Assembly (NCBI RefSeq): GCF_021655555.1
Contig: NZ_AP023086.1
Span: forward strand, 1,952,685-2,016,684
From: Marinagarivorans cellulosilyticus
Lineage (GTDB): Bacteria > Pseudomonadota > Gammaproteobacteria > Pseudomonadales > Cellvibrionaceae
DNA: 64,000 nucleotides
Reading direction: 5' to 3'
Both the position numbers and the translations under genes were made by a program. Under the pieces are notes generated by a model, which was given only the letters and a program-made list of their open reading frames with translations, searched no databases and was not told where the DNA came from. Positions 34,501 to 46,500 of the stretch are shown here, one piece after another (position 1 is the first letter of the stretch; the number at the start of each line of letters is the position of its first letter).

Positions 34501-37500
34501 TGCTCACGTTTACTGTAGTTGCTACTGAATCAGGTGTTAACGGTTTAAGCAGTGCGGCAGTGCCAGCAACTGTGACCGTTCGTTTAGGGTATTTCCCGCC
34601 TGTGCCTGTTGCAACCATTGTGGGAGGGGGTAGTAATTTGGTCGAGAGCATGCCGGCCCAATTAACCGCAGAAGATTCAATTGCGGGCACCAATTCTATT
34701 AGCGAATACTTTTGGGCTACAGATTGTTCTGGGGTGCTTACCGATGAGACAACGAGTATTGCATCGTTTCAGCCCGCTAACCTTTTAGCGGAAGAAAGCT
34801 GTAGCTTTACACTGCAAGTGAGTGATGGCGAACCTAACGGCCAAGCTACGGTTGTGCTACCAGTTACAGTATCGGCGACTAACGAAGATCCCGAAGTGAT
34901 CTTTACCCCAGCGCAGCGTACGGTGATGCCGAATACTGCGGTCGTACTTACGCCAAGCGAGCATCAAGACCCAGAAGGTCAAGCTCTGACCTACACGTGG
35001 GAGCAATCGTTATTAAACCCAGTGCTCGTAGATGATTTCACCTTCGATAACGAAACAGCCACTTTCACCACGCCAAGCCTGAACAGCGCGGATCAGCAAT
35101 TAGAGTTAACGTTCGAGCTGACTGTAAGCGATGGTGCGAACAGCACAACGGCGCCGGTGAAGGTTATTGTGCAAGACAATAACGATACCCCTGTTGCTCG
35201 CATTACAGCTGCGAATGATGCAACCAGCGTGGCCGAAAACAGCACACTGGTTTTAAGTGGTTCCACCTCGACAGACGATTACACTAGCGCTGCCAATCTA
35301 AGTTATCAGTGGGTACTTGAAAGCGATGTGGCGTTTGATTTGGGCATTACTGATTGGACAGCCCAAGACATGACCGTCATTGCGCCTAATTTAGCGGCTA
35401 ATCAAACCGTGCAATTCAGTTTGATTGTGACCGACGACAGCACGCCAGCGTTAAGCTCAACAAAAGTCTTTTTCGACGTAGATATTACGGCTGAAAATGA
35501 TCCTGCGGTTGTGACCATTGCCCCGGTCGGTGCCGCCGCGCCGGGCGCGACAGTGACTTTGTCTGCTACCGTAAGCGACCCCGACTTTGAACATCAAGAC
35601 CTCACCTACACCTATGCGTGGACTGAGCCTGCCGGTTATGCAGGGCTGCTCGATAACCTTGATTCGGCAACCACTAGCTTTACTGCTCCTGCTAACTTAA
35701 TGGACGAGGCCGCCCTTGAGTTTGGCTTGCAGGTTACCCAGGTGGGTGCTGGTAGCTTACCTATCGCAACTGCTCCTGCGTCTGTCGTTGTTGGTGAGGG
35801 CTATGTTGCACCAACTGCGGTTGCGGCGTTAGCGGCGTCAACAGTATCGACACGCGAAGCGATAGCTTTTGACCTAACTGCGGCTATGTCCGTACCCGGC
35901 AGCCAAGCCATTGCCAGCTATAACTGGGCTACTACCGACTGTACCGATGGTACATTAAGCAATGCCGCAGCGGCACTAGCGACCTTCACACCCGCTAACC
36001 GTGTCGATAGCTACAGCTGTACCTTCACATTAACCGTGGCCGATGCGGCTACGCCTACTGCGGGAAGTGATACCGATACGCTGGTCGTCAACATCATTGC
36101 TACCGACGACGCGCCAAGCCTTGTCGCCCCCACGCCGGTAGTCGGAACCTCCGGCAATACACAAGCCTTAGACGCTAGCGCTAGCTCAGACCCAGAAGGT
36201 CAAGCGCTAAGCTTTGCGTGGACGACCAACGAAGCGGGCATTACGTTAAGTAATGCTGATACCGCAACGGCAAGCTTCACCGTACCCACGGTGGCGGTGG
36301 CCACAGACTTAACGTTTACAGTGACCGTAAGCGATGGCAATACCGACAACAATCAAACACAAGATGTGGTTGTACAGGTAGGCGGCAGCAATGCAGCGCC
36401 GGTTGCCGTGATTACACCTATAGCCGGCGACCTTGTACCCGAAGCCAGTCCTGTTGTACTCAGCGGCGAAGCCTCTAATGACGACTTTACCGACAGCGCA
36501 AGCCTGACCTACCAGTGGAGGTTAATTACCACCACAGCTTACGATTTAGGCATTACCGATTTCACGCAATCAACATTGTCGTTCAATACACCGAACCTAG
36601 CTGAACAAATCTCGCTACAGTTCGAATTGATTGTGGCGGATGAGCAAGGTGAGCCGTCGGAGCCAGAAACCTACACCGTGACGGTTGATGCCATTAACGC
36701 CACGCCTGAAGTCAGTATTCAGCCCAACCCCGTAAATGTGGCCGCTAACGCCGAAGTGACGTTAACGGCCGAGGTGACCAATGAAGACCAAGACCAAGCG
36801 GCTATTGGTTACACTTATACCTGGACGGCGCCAGCGGGTTACGAAAATTTAATCCCAGCAGATAACAGTGGTAATACACTGACCTTTACTGCTCCAGCGA
36901 TTATGGTTGATAGCCAAGCCTTTGATTTTACCGTTGCGGCCACCGAAGACGTAACCGGCGGTGAGACCAGCGCAGCCGTAACCGCTCAGGTGAATGTGCA
37001 GCGCGGTTACATCGCACCGACAGCCAGCGCAGCATTAGTGGGCGGTGGCACTACCTTAGAAGAGGGCGTAGCCGCGAGCTTAACCGCTGCGGGTTCTGTG
37101 GCTGGCACTAACTTAATTACAGCGTTCAACTGGACAACCACTTGTGCTGGCCAGCTCACCGATGCCACGGCAGAAGTGGCTAGTTTTACGGCCAATAACA
37201 CCTTAGCGCCACAAAACTGTGACTTCACCTTAAGCGTTTCTGATGGCGAAACTGACGGCACTAGCAAAGCAGTACTGGCAGTAACAATTGATGCGGTTGA
37301 TGATGCACCAGTGGCCACAGCGCCGGCTGCGGTAGTGAATGCCAATGCCGCAATGCCCATCGCACTAAACGGTATCACCGTTGAAGACTTAGATACTCAA
37401 AGCAGCGATTTAGGCTACCGTTGGACAAGTGATAATACTGAGGCGTTAGCGTTGCTTAGCTCAACGACTGAAATCGCCCCGACATTTACCCCAGCAAGTG

Positions 37501-40500
37501 CCGCTGAAGAAACATTGATTACCTTTACCCTTACCGTAACGGATGGTGGTGAAGCCGGCCGTACAGCTGCGCAAAACGCGGTATCGATAGCCAGCTTGGA
37601 TGTACTAGTCGCCAATAACAACGATGCCCCCAAGGCCGATATCGCCTTGATACAGCCAGCCAGCGCAACCGACATCAGTGAACAAGCCGGCGTAACCTTA
37701 CGCGCGGTGCCCCAAGCTGGCAGCACAGAGATAGACCGCTTCACCGCCGCGAACGACCTTACGTATACCTGGACGCCCAACCCCGCATTAGCGGCCTTAG
37801 GTGTTGCGGCTGATAGTGGCCAAGGCAAGGCCGACTTTAGTTTTGTGGTGGGTGATATTGAAGCGCCAGCTGCCGATTTAATGGTGACCTTAGTGGTTCG
37901 CGATGCTCAAGGTGAAATTTCCGGCCCAATTGAATACCCCTTCGCGCTTAAAGCGGATAATGCCGCGCCAGAGGTAACCTTAAACGCGCTAGACGCCGTT
38001 AATGGCGGTGATACCGTCACCTTCGAAGCTACCGCGACCGACCCCGAAGATGTCCGTACACTGAGTTATAGCTGGCAACAACTGGATGAAAACGGCAATG
38101 CCCTAGCCGCGAACGACCCTGCAGCGGTCACTTGTAGTGAAGGTAATAATACAAACCAATGTAGCTTTAGCGCACCGGTAGAAAATGAAGACCTGAGCAT
38201 TACTTTTGAAGTGACTGTGGCTGAAGAGGGCAGTGAAGACTTCTTAAAGGAAACCACCGCAAATAAAACCGTCACCGTGACCTCGGGCTACATCGAGCCG
38301 GTACTGGCGCTAAGCTTAAATGCGCCCGTTAGCGAAGGTGCTACTGCTACAATCACCGCGAATATCACTGCAGGCGATGCGGCGGCTATTACCGCGTACG
38401 ACTGGAGTGAATCCACCTGTTTAGGGCAGCCTGTTTTAGCGGACTTCAGCACGGCAACAGGCAGTACTTTAACCTTTGTCACACCGGGCCAGCAAAAAGC
38501 GGACTACACCTGCGACATCCAACTAACAGTCACCGACGCCACCGATAGCACAATAACCGTACCGGCTTTAAGCATAAATGTTACAGCGATCGACGATATC
38601 CCCGTTGCCGTTATCACCGACCGAACGCTAATCATTAGCGGGCACGATCCTGAAGATATCACTGATGAGTTACTGGACGGCAGCGCCTCTACCGATGAAG
38701 AAGGTGATACTTTGTATTATCAGTGGAGCCAAGATCCGGCGGACGCAGTACAAGTTAACTGGTTAAGCCGCGGCGAAACCGATGGGCAGGCGTTCTTTGC
38801 TGTACCCCAGCAACCAACACAAACGACCTTAAACTTCAGCTTAACGGTTTGTGATGCTGAAAACGACCCCGAGCGTTGTGATGCAACACCAGCTGAAATT
38901 GCCATTACAGTGGCGGCGACTAATCAAGCGCCCATTGCCATTATTTCGGTCAATGATGTTGAAGTGGCTGGTGCGAATGATGAATTCGGTCGCTTTACCG
39001 CTAACGAAACCAACCATCCTGCGCAGCGTGAAGCGGATGAAGGCGAAGTACTTGTCACGGTGTCGGCCGGGCTTTCTAGCGATTCGGCCGGCGAGCAACT
39101 GACGTTCTCCTGGGTATTTGGTGGCGGTAGTGCAGAAGAAAAAGCGTGGGCCGAAGCGGAGCTGGGTTTAACGGAAGCTGATTGGACTGCAGAAAGCTTT
39201 TCGTTTGTGACGCCCAACCTTGCTCAAACAGACACCCTCTTATTTATTTTAACGGTAAGCGATGGCTCGCTAAGCACACTGAAAGATTTAGTCGTAACCA
39301 TTGAGGCCGATAACGATGCACCGGTTGTTTCTGCCACTACGGATGTTAGTAATGTTGCTGGGTTGGGCCAAGTACAGCTAAGCAGTACGGTTATTGACCC
39401 AGACATTGAGCACCGTGATTACCCCGTTGATATTACTTGGAGCGCGCAGCCCGATGTGATTGATTTTGCGGGTAACCAAACCCAGCAAAACCTAACCATT
39501 ACTGCGCCTAACCTACCCGATGCGACAACCACGGTAGCGCTAACGGCGACTGTGGTTCAACCGGATGATATTGATAACCTCGGTGGCAGCGATAGTGTTC
39601 AGCTGACCATTGGGCAAGGTTACTTCCCGCCAGTGGTGACGATTGATCGTGGCAACAACCCATTAACAGAAGGCATAACGTTAAATCTAGAGGCCCAAGT
39701 AACAAACAATACTAGCCCTATTTCGGCATACACATGGGCGCTTGAAGATAACTGCAGCGATGCTGAAATTGTTATTTTAGATAGCGATGATCAAACTGCT
39801 GCGAATGGTTCTAATGTGGCCAAACGTGCCGATGTAACTTTGCCTAACCGCACGGCTATGTACAGTTGTGGTATTACTCTAACGGTTGAAGATAGCGAGC
39901 AAATAGCCGGTACAGATAGCTTTACCTTAACGCTGGCGGATATAGCCGCTACTAACGATTTACCTGTAGCAACGTTTATTTCGCACACGTTAACGGTTTC
40001 TGCGCAAGATGATGCCCTGTTTATTGGTGAGTTGATTGGCGCAGTAAGAGACCCTGAAAATCTTTTAACAGGCTATGAATGGGTGCAAGTGCCTAATCAA
40101 GGCGTAATCGATGTACCTGTGAACTGGTTAAATGGCTCGAATACCGGAGTGCCTAGCGAATTAACCAACGACCAAACAACGGCAACTTTTAGTATTCCTA
40201 AGCAACCTGTTAATACAGCGTTTGCTTTTGAGTTGCGAGCAATTGATGGTGCACAGACTGGCCCAGCTGCAAGTACCGGCATTTTGCAACTCGATGGCAG
40301 TAATTTACCGCCTAGTGCGGGCGTCGATTCAACGCAAACTGTATTGGAAAGTGAATATGACGCTGCCGGTGGGTTAGTTCCTAATGAGATAACGTTAGCC
40401 CCTGTTGATTTTGCTGCGGGTGATTTAGATGACTTTACCCCCAATGGCGATTTAGCCTTTCAGTGGCTAGTGACCGGCATGGATACTAGCGGGCTTGATT

Positions 40501-43500
40501 TAAACCAGCCATCGCTCACTTTCACTGTACCTAACTTAGTAAGCAGTACCGGTGGTGATCAAGATTTAGCGCCGCTGAGCTTTACTTTGGTTGTGACGGA
40601 TAAGCATGATGGGGTCTCTAGTTCCACGCATACGGTAAATATTACCGCTAATAATGATGCGCCTATTATTACTGCATTAACAACAGTACCTGCCGTGCTT
40701 ACCGTAGCTGAAGGTGGTTTTGTTGATTTAACCGCGACAGCGATAGACCCAGAAAACCAAGCGCTAACTTACCAATGGCAAGTAGTCGGTGGTGCCGCTA
40801 ACGATGATCGTTTCACTACGCAAACTGGTACTAGCACGCGCTTTACCGTGCCTAGTGGTTTATTTGCCGATACGGACTACGCGATTGTTGTGCAGGTTTC
40901 TGATGGCGTTAACCCGCCGGTGGAATCGGCGCCTATCACCATTACTGGCCAGACGAGCTATATAGCGCCAGCTGTAGCATTAGAGGTAAGCGCTAACCCG
41001 ACAGAAGGGGAACTCATTACAGTCAATGCTACGGTGGATTATTCAGGCCCGACAAATAATCCTGTATATACATGGGTTGGAAGTTGTGAGGGGGCTTTAG
41101 TATCACTAACCGAAGGGCCTATTAACGGGTCTACGGCCGGCGTGGTGACTTTAAGTGCAAGCTTCCAAGCAGCAGCAACTGTAGATGCATATAGCTGTAA
41201 AGTGGACTTAAACGTTGATGGCGGCAATGGTCAAGGCAGTATTACAGCAACTACAAATGATTTTATCGTAGCGCCAATAGATAACCCACCAACTGTGATT
41301 GCGCTTACCAGCGCGGACCTGCCTGTTGCTAGTGTAGGTATGCCCTTCACGTTAAATGCTCTGACTTTAAATGGCGGCCTACCTGTTGTGAGCGATAGCG
41401 ATACGCCTTTGGACGAGCTTACTTACACGTGGCGTGTTGAGTCTGAGTACAGTGATACTGTTGATGTCACCAATAATGGCCCTATAGCCACAGTTATATT
41501 TCCGTTAGATGTTTTTGAGGTTGACTCAACTGTTGCGTTTTTACTTGATGTAGCTGATGCAACCACCACCACCGTTCAAATGCCCCCAGCGAATAGCTAT
41601 AGGGTAACAGTAACAGCCCTTAATCAAGCGCCGTCTGCGGTGATTTCTGATGATGCTGGTACTACCTTAACCGGTGAAATCGAGTTGCCGGAGACAGAAG
41701 CCGGAGCGGCAGCATCGACATTAATATTAAGCGCAGCGAATTCAGTTGATGATTTTGATGCTGTCGAAAAATTTGAGTGGAGCATTGGTACCGATGCAAT
41801 CGCGCTAGCAGATTTAGGCCTAACCATTGCCGATCTTACTAATGAAACTATCGAAATTACGGCTCCCAATTTATTGCTGGAGACGAGCTTTTCTGTGAGC
41901 TTGGTTGTCGTTGATACGCAAGGCAATCGTTCTGCGACATCACCGCCTACAAATATTACTGTGAAAATTGCAGCGGATAATGATGCGCCAAGTGCCCCTG
42001 CTATTGCCGACATTGCGAGCAGCGAAATAGAGGTGAATCAACCTTTATTGCTAACAAGAAGCCTAGCCTCCGCGGATCCTGAGTCTCAGTTAATTACTTA
42101 CCGTTGGGAGCAAGTTTTAAATAGCGCAGCATCAATTATTTGTGGTGATGTAGAAACGTGTAATTTCACGCCTTTAGAGGCCGGTGAGTATTCTATTGCT
42201 GTTATTGCATCTGACGGTGAAAAAGAGGTCTCATCGGCATTCGTAAATGTTACGGCTGTTGTTCCTGTTGATCCAACGCCTATTATTAGTGTGCAGTTCG
42301 AACCTGAGTTGCCCTCCGAAGGTATACCTGTAACATTAACAACAACCGCAATTTACCCAGACCCTGATGCATATGAAGGCGATTCTTGGAATTTAGATTG
42401 TGGCGGCCATCCTTATACATTATCGGACTTTAGCTCATCAGGCGCTCCTGACTTGGGGGGCGTTGTCTTAACTGGGACTTTTACAGGGGCTAACGCATTA
42501 GACGATTATGAGTGTGAAGGGGTATGGACTGCTGAGATAAACGGAGAGACCGTAGTCACACGAACACCTTTCACAGTAAGTGCTGATAATGATGCCCCCG
42601 ATATTGCAGAGGGTATTGTGCTGCCTCTGGTGGATATTACTGCGGCTTACATTTTAGATGCCCAAACGCTGAATGGCGGCCTGCCAATGGTGACCGACGA
42701 TTCGCCAGAATTAACCTACAGCTGGCGTGCCGAGGGCATAAATATAGTTACAGACCCAGCAACGGGCTTAGGTACCGTGGAAGCGTTCCCCGATTCATTT
42801 ACCGCTGCCAATGTAACTTTTTACCTCGATGTTTCCGATGGTGTAAATGATGTTAGCTCAGAGGGCTATTCCGTAACGGTACCTGCAACGTTGAGTTCTG
42901 CTCCAGTTATTACCGTGTTAGAAGCTACAGTGGTGGAAGCTGGCTTCAGTGGTTCGCCAATAGAAAGTCTGGAGTCGTCTCAGGGAGTAGAGATTCAATT
43001 TCCTGATCCATCAATAACTGTTGAAGGTAGCCCTGTTTGGGGACAGCACTGTTCAAAAATTTCAGTGCGAGGAACGAGTGTTCGCCCTCGAGATCTAGCG
43101 AACACCGAGGTATACAGGGTTTATTTTATTCCTAACGAAGACATTGCTAATTATCAATGTACGGGTTCTACCGTTACGTTTAATTTTAGCGATGGCAGCC
43201 AGCAGGTGATTACTCTCGATACTTTTACAGTGAGTGCGGATAATGATTTGCCGGTTAAACCTGTGATTGGGACGTTCGATGGTAGCTTCTTAACAATTGG
43301 TGATCCTGTTGAGCTTAACCTAGAAAATGTATCTTTAACGGATCAAGATGGCGAGGCGATTACTTATACTTGGTTGCAAAGTACGGATGGCGTTAGCTTC
43401 ACAGAGGTAATTGAGTGTGACGATAGTGTTGGGCAGTGCGTCTTTTCTCCGACCGTTGCTGATGATTACCTTGTGAAAGTTGTTGCTAGTGATGAGACTA

Positions 43501-46500
43501 ATAAAATTGAGTCGTCTGCTGTTAATATTTCTTATGAATTACCTATAACTTTTTTAGATGTTGAAGGTAATGAGATAACCGAGCTTAATATCCTGATTGT
43601 ACCCGGTGGAATTAAAACGGAGAGTGTATTTTTTGCCGGTATTAATCCTGATGATCTAGTTGCGAGAGGCGTTGATTTCCGGGGGGATCTATCCACTCGC
43701 GTAGCCAGTGAAACTTTGGTTAATGATGAAGCTAATCACATTCAGTTCACTACAAATGGCCGTATTGGTTCATTTACGGTGAAGGTTAATTACCAAGTGA
43801 TTGGTGGTGCTCGTCATTCTTCTTATTTAACAGTAACAACAACAGAAATGGACCCTGACGATATTGTTGTACCTATACCAAAAATTAAGGAACTGGATAA
43901 AACTGAGTTTACACTTGGAGAAACAGTCGTCTTTGAGTTAGTGAATGTACCTGAAGTGGATAGTGGTGGGCGAAGATTAAGGCATAGCTGGCGCTTGCTA
44001 GACTCAAACGGAAGTTTAATGTCTATGCTTGATTTTCCTGAAACCGATTTTGATTGTGCTGATATTAATTCGCCGACGTGCACTTTTTTACTGCCAAATA
44101 CAGCCGGGGAATATCGTGTTGTATCGCTACTTAGTTTTGATTTTGTTACTAGTGAAAGGTATATATCGCCTAGTGTAACAGTCACCTTCACCTCCCCAAT
44201 AATAGATCAAGACCCACTAAATTTTGTTGACGGCCAAGGTAATAATATTGCCGGTGATGGCAGCTACTCGTATGAAACGTTTGTTGGTGACGACCCGTTT
44301 ACTTTTGCGGCATTGGGTGGCAGTGGTTCTGGTGCAATTACTTACGCTAGTAGCGATGAATTAATTGCAACGGTGGACCCTACGACGGGAGAGGTGACGT
44401 CAAGTGGTCGAGCTGGAGAGGTGACAATTACAGCTGTTAAAGCTGCCGACGAGGTTTATGCTGAAGCGGTTGCTGAATACGAATATTCATTTATTGGTTA
44501 TCAAGGTATACCTGTAGTTATAGATCGTAACCAAACCTTCACTGACCCTACGAATGAGTACGCAATAGACGGTGAGTCTGGCAGCGGTGGAATTAATCCT
44601 GTTGCTATAAATAGCAATATTGCTTTTGTTGTAAATGGCGGCAGTGAGTTAGATATTTATGATATATCGGGAGGCTTTAGTTTATTAAGTACTTATGATG
44701 CATCTATTGTGTTACCTAGCTCCGCTTGGGCTTATGCCGTGAATGAAAACTGGCTTGTTGTGACTAATAATTCTGGCGATTTTGATAGTTATGAAGTTAT
44801 TGATATTCGCCAGCCGTCGCAGCCAAAGCTTCTTATGTCAGGTGACTTGCCAAAAGACTCCTCCAATTTACCGATGCTACCTAGGCTTGTTGGTGATCAA
44901 TTACTTATTACTGGTATTAATCAGTCGTTTTATTCTTCATCGGTATTAGACCTGAGTGTAGGTAGTTCGTTTAACTTATTAGGCTCGGGGCAGTTGGATC
45001 TTGACGGTTATTCCATTTACGAGCCATTCGGCTGCAATTCTTATGATGTCGCTACGGATGGCTCTCTATCGGATGGTGATACGTTAAGCGACTGTAATAC
45101 CTGGGAGGCGTCGAATAATCGCTTTGTCTTTGCGACTTCTAGCGCGAGTTTATCTAACCCTACAATTATAAATGTATATGATCGGCTTTCTTTAGGTGGC
45201 GTTTCGGCTATTAATGAATTTGAAGAAACATATAACTTAGGCACGGGAGCGAGCGTGCAAAATCACGATGTCTTTGCTGTGGACAACGTACTCTATGTTC
45301 GCGCGTTTAATCCTGCAGCATTTGGCTCACATATTAAAGCTTACGATATAGGTGATCCTGCGAGTATTCATTTAGTCGGTAATTATCGTGTGAGTTCTAG
45401 CTATATAACGCCCGCAGAAACCGGTGTTTATATTAACCTTAGTGCAAGTGAGGGCGTCGCGTTATTTAATCAGAATGACCTGATTGATGTGTTAACTGAA
45501 AAGCAATATCGATATGGCGATATTGTTGATATTGATGTTGCATTAAACTCAACTGCGGGGAGTCGCTCAAGGTGCTATGTATCCGGTGGTTCGTGTCAGC
45601 TAATCGATATTAATCGTCAGCAACTCACTGCGAAAATACGATGGTTTACCCCAACCGAAACTGAAAGTAATAATGCTGCTGGGCACTATGAAATTGCAGT
45701 ACTTGATAGTGGCTCAAGCTTTAATTCTTTAGATGTTGATCGAGTCAAACTCATACCTGAAGACCGAACTTCTCAGGATTCGATATCTGTTAGCGGTATT
45801 CCCGTAAATATCTCATCAGGTGACTTATTTACGCTTTCTACCTCTGGGGGCAGCGGTTCAGGTGAGTTTATTTATTTATCCAGCGACCCGTCGGTAGCAA
45901 CTGTTGATGCATTAACTGGCGAAGTAGTGTTAGTTGGGCAGGGTGACGTGACTTTGACCGTTGTGAAATCAGGTGACGCCAGTTTTGCACCGGCCACGGA
46001 ATCATTTGAACTTACTGTAAATCAGCCGATTCAACCTCAAGTCATATCTTTCGGTGATGCGATTGACGGTCAAACGGTTGTTAAATTTGTGGGTGAGGAC
46101 CGCGAATTCAGCTTGCCTGCTGAGTTGGTGAGTGCGCAGGGTTCATCTGAGCCGATTATTTATCGAAGTTCGGATGAGACTGTTGCGACGGTGGATAATA
46201 ATGGGGTTGTCACAATTCACCCAGAACCTTCAGTTTTTTCGCATATTAATTCAGGTGATGGTTTGGTCGCGCGCATTTCGGCGACTAAACTAGGGGGCGG
46301 GCAATTTAGCGAGGCCCGAGCGTTTTACGATTTGGGAGTTCTTCGGTACAGTGGCGAGACTGCTGAAGTTCCCGATGCGCCATTTTCCTTAGGCGATACT
46401 GTATTTTCACCTCAAGCCACGATCCCCCTAAGAGTGGCTCCCCAAGTCACGGTCGCAAATAGCTCACATATTGTGTTTAAAGCATTAGGGGAAGTCGGAA

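Noticed and set aside
19750..42600. Many short repeated words that might suggest a CRISPR array or mobile elements
   Set aside because: The repeats are in frame, vary as protein domains do, and have no fixed repeat/spacer lengths, cas genes, transposase or terminal inverted repeats.
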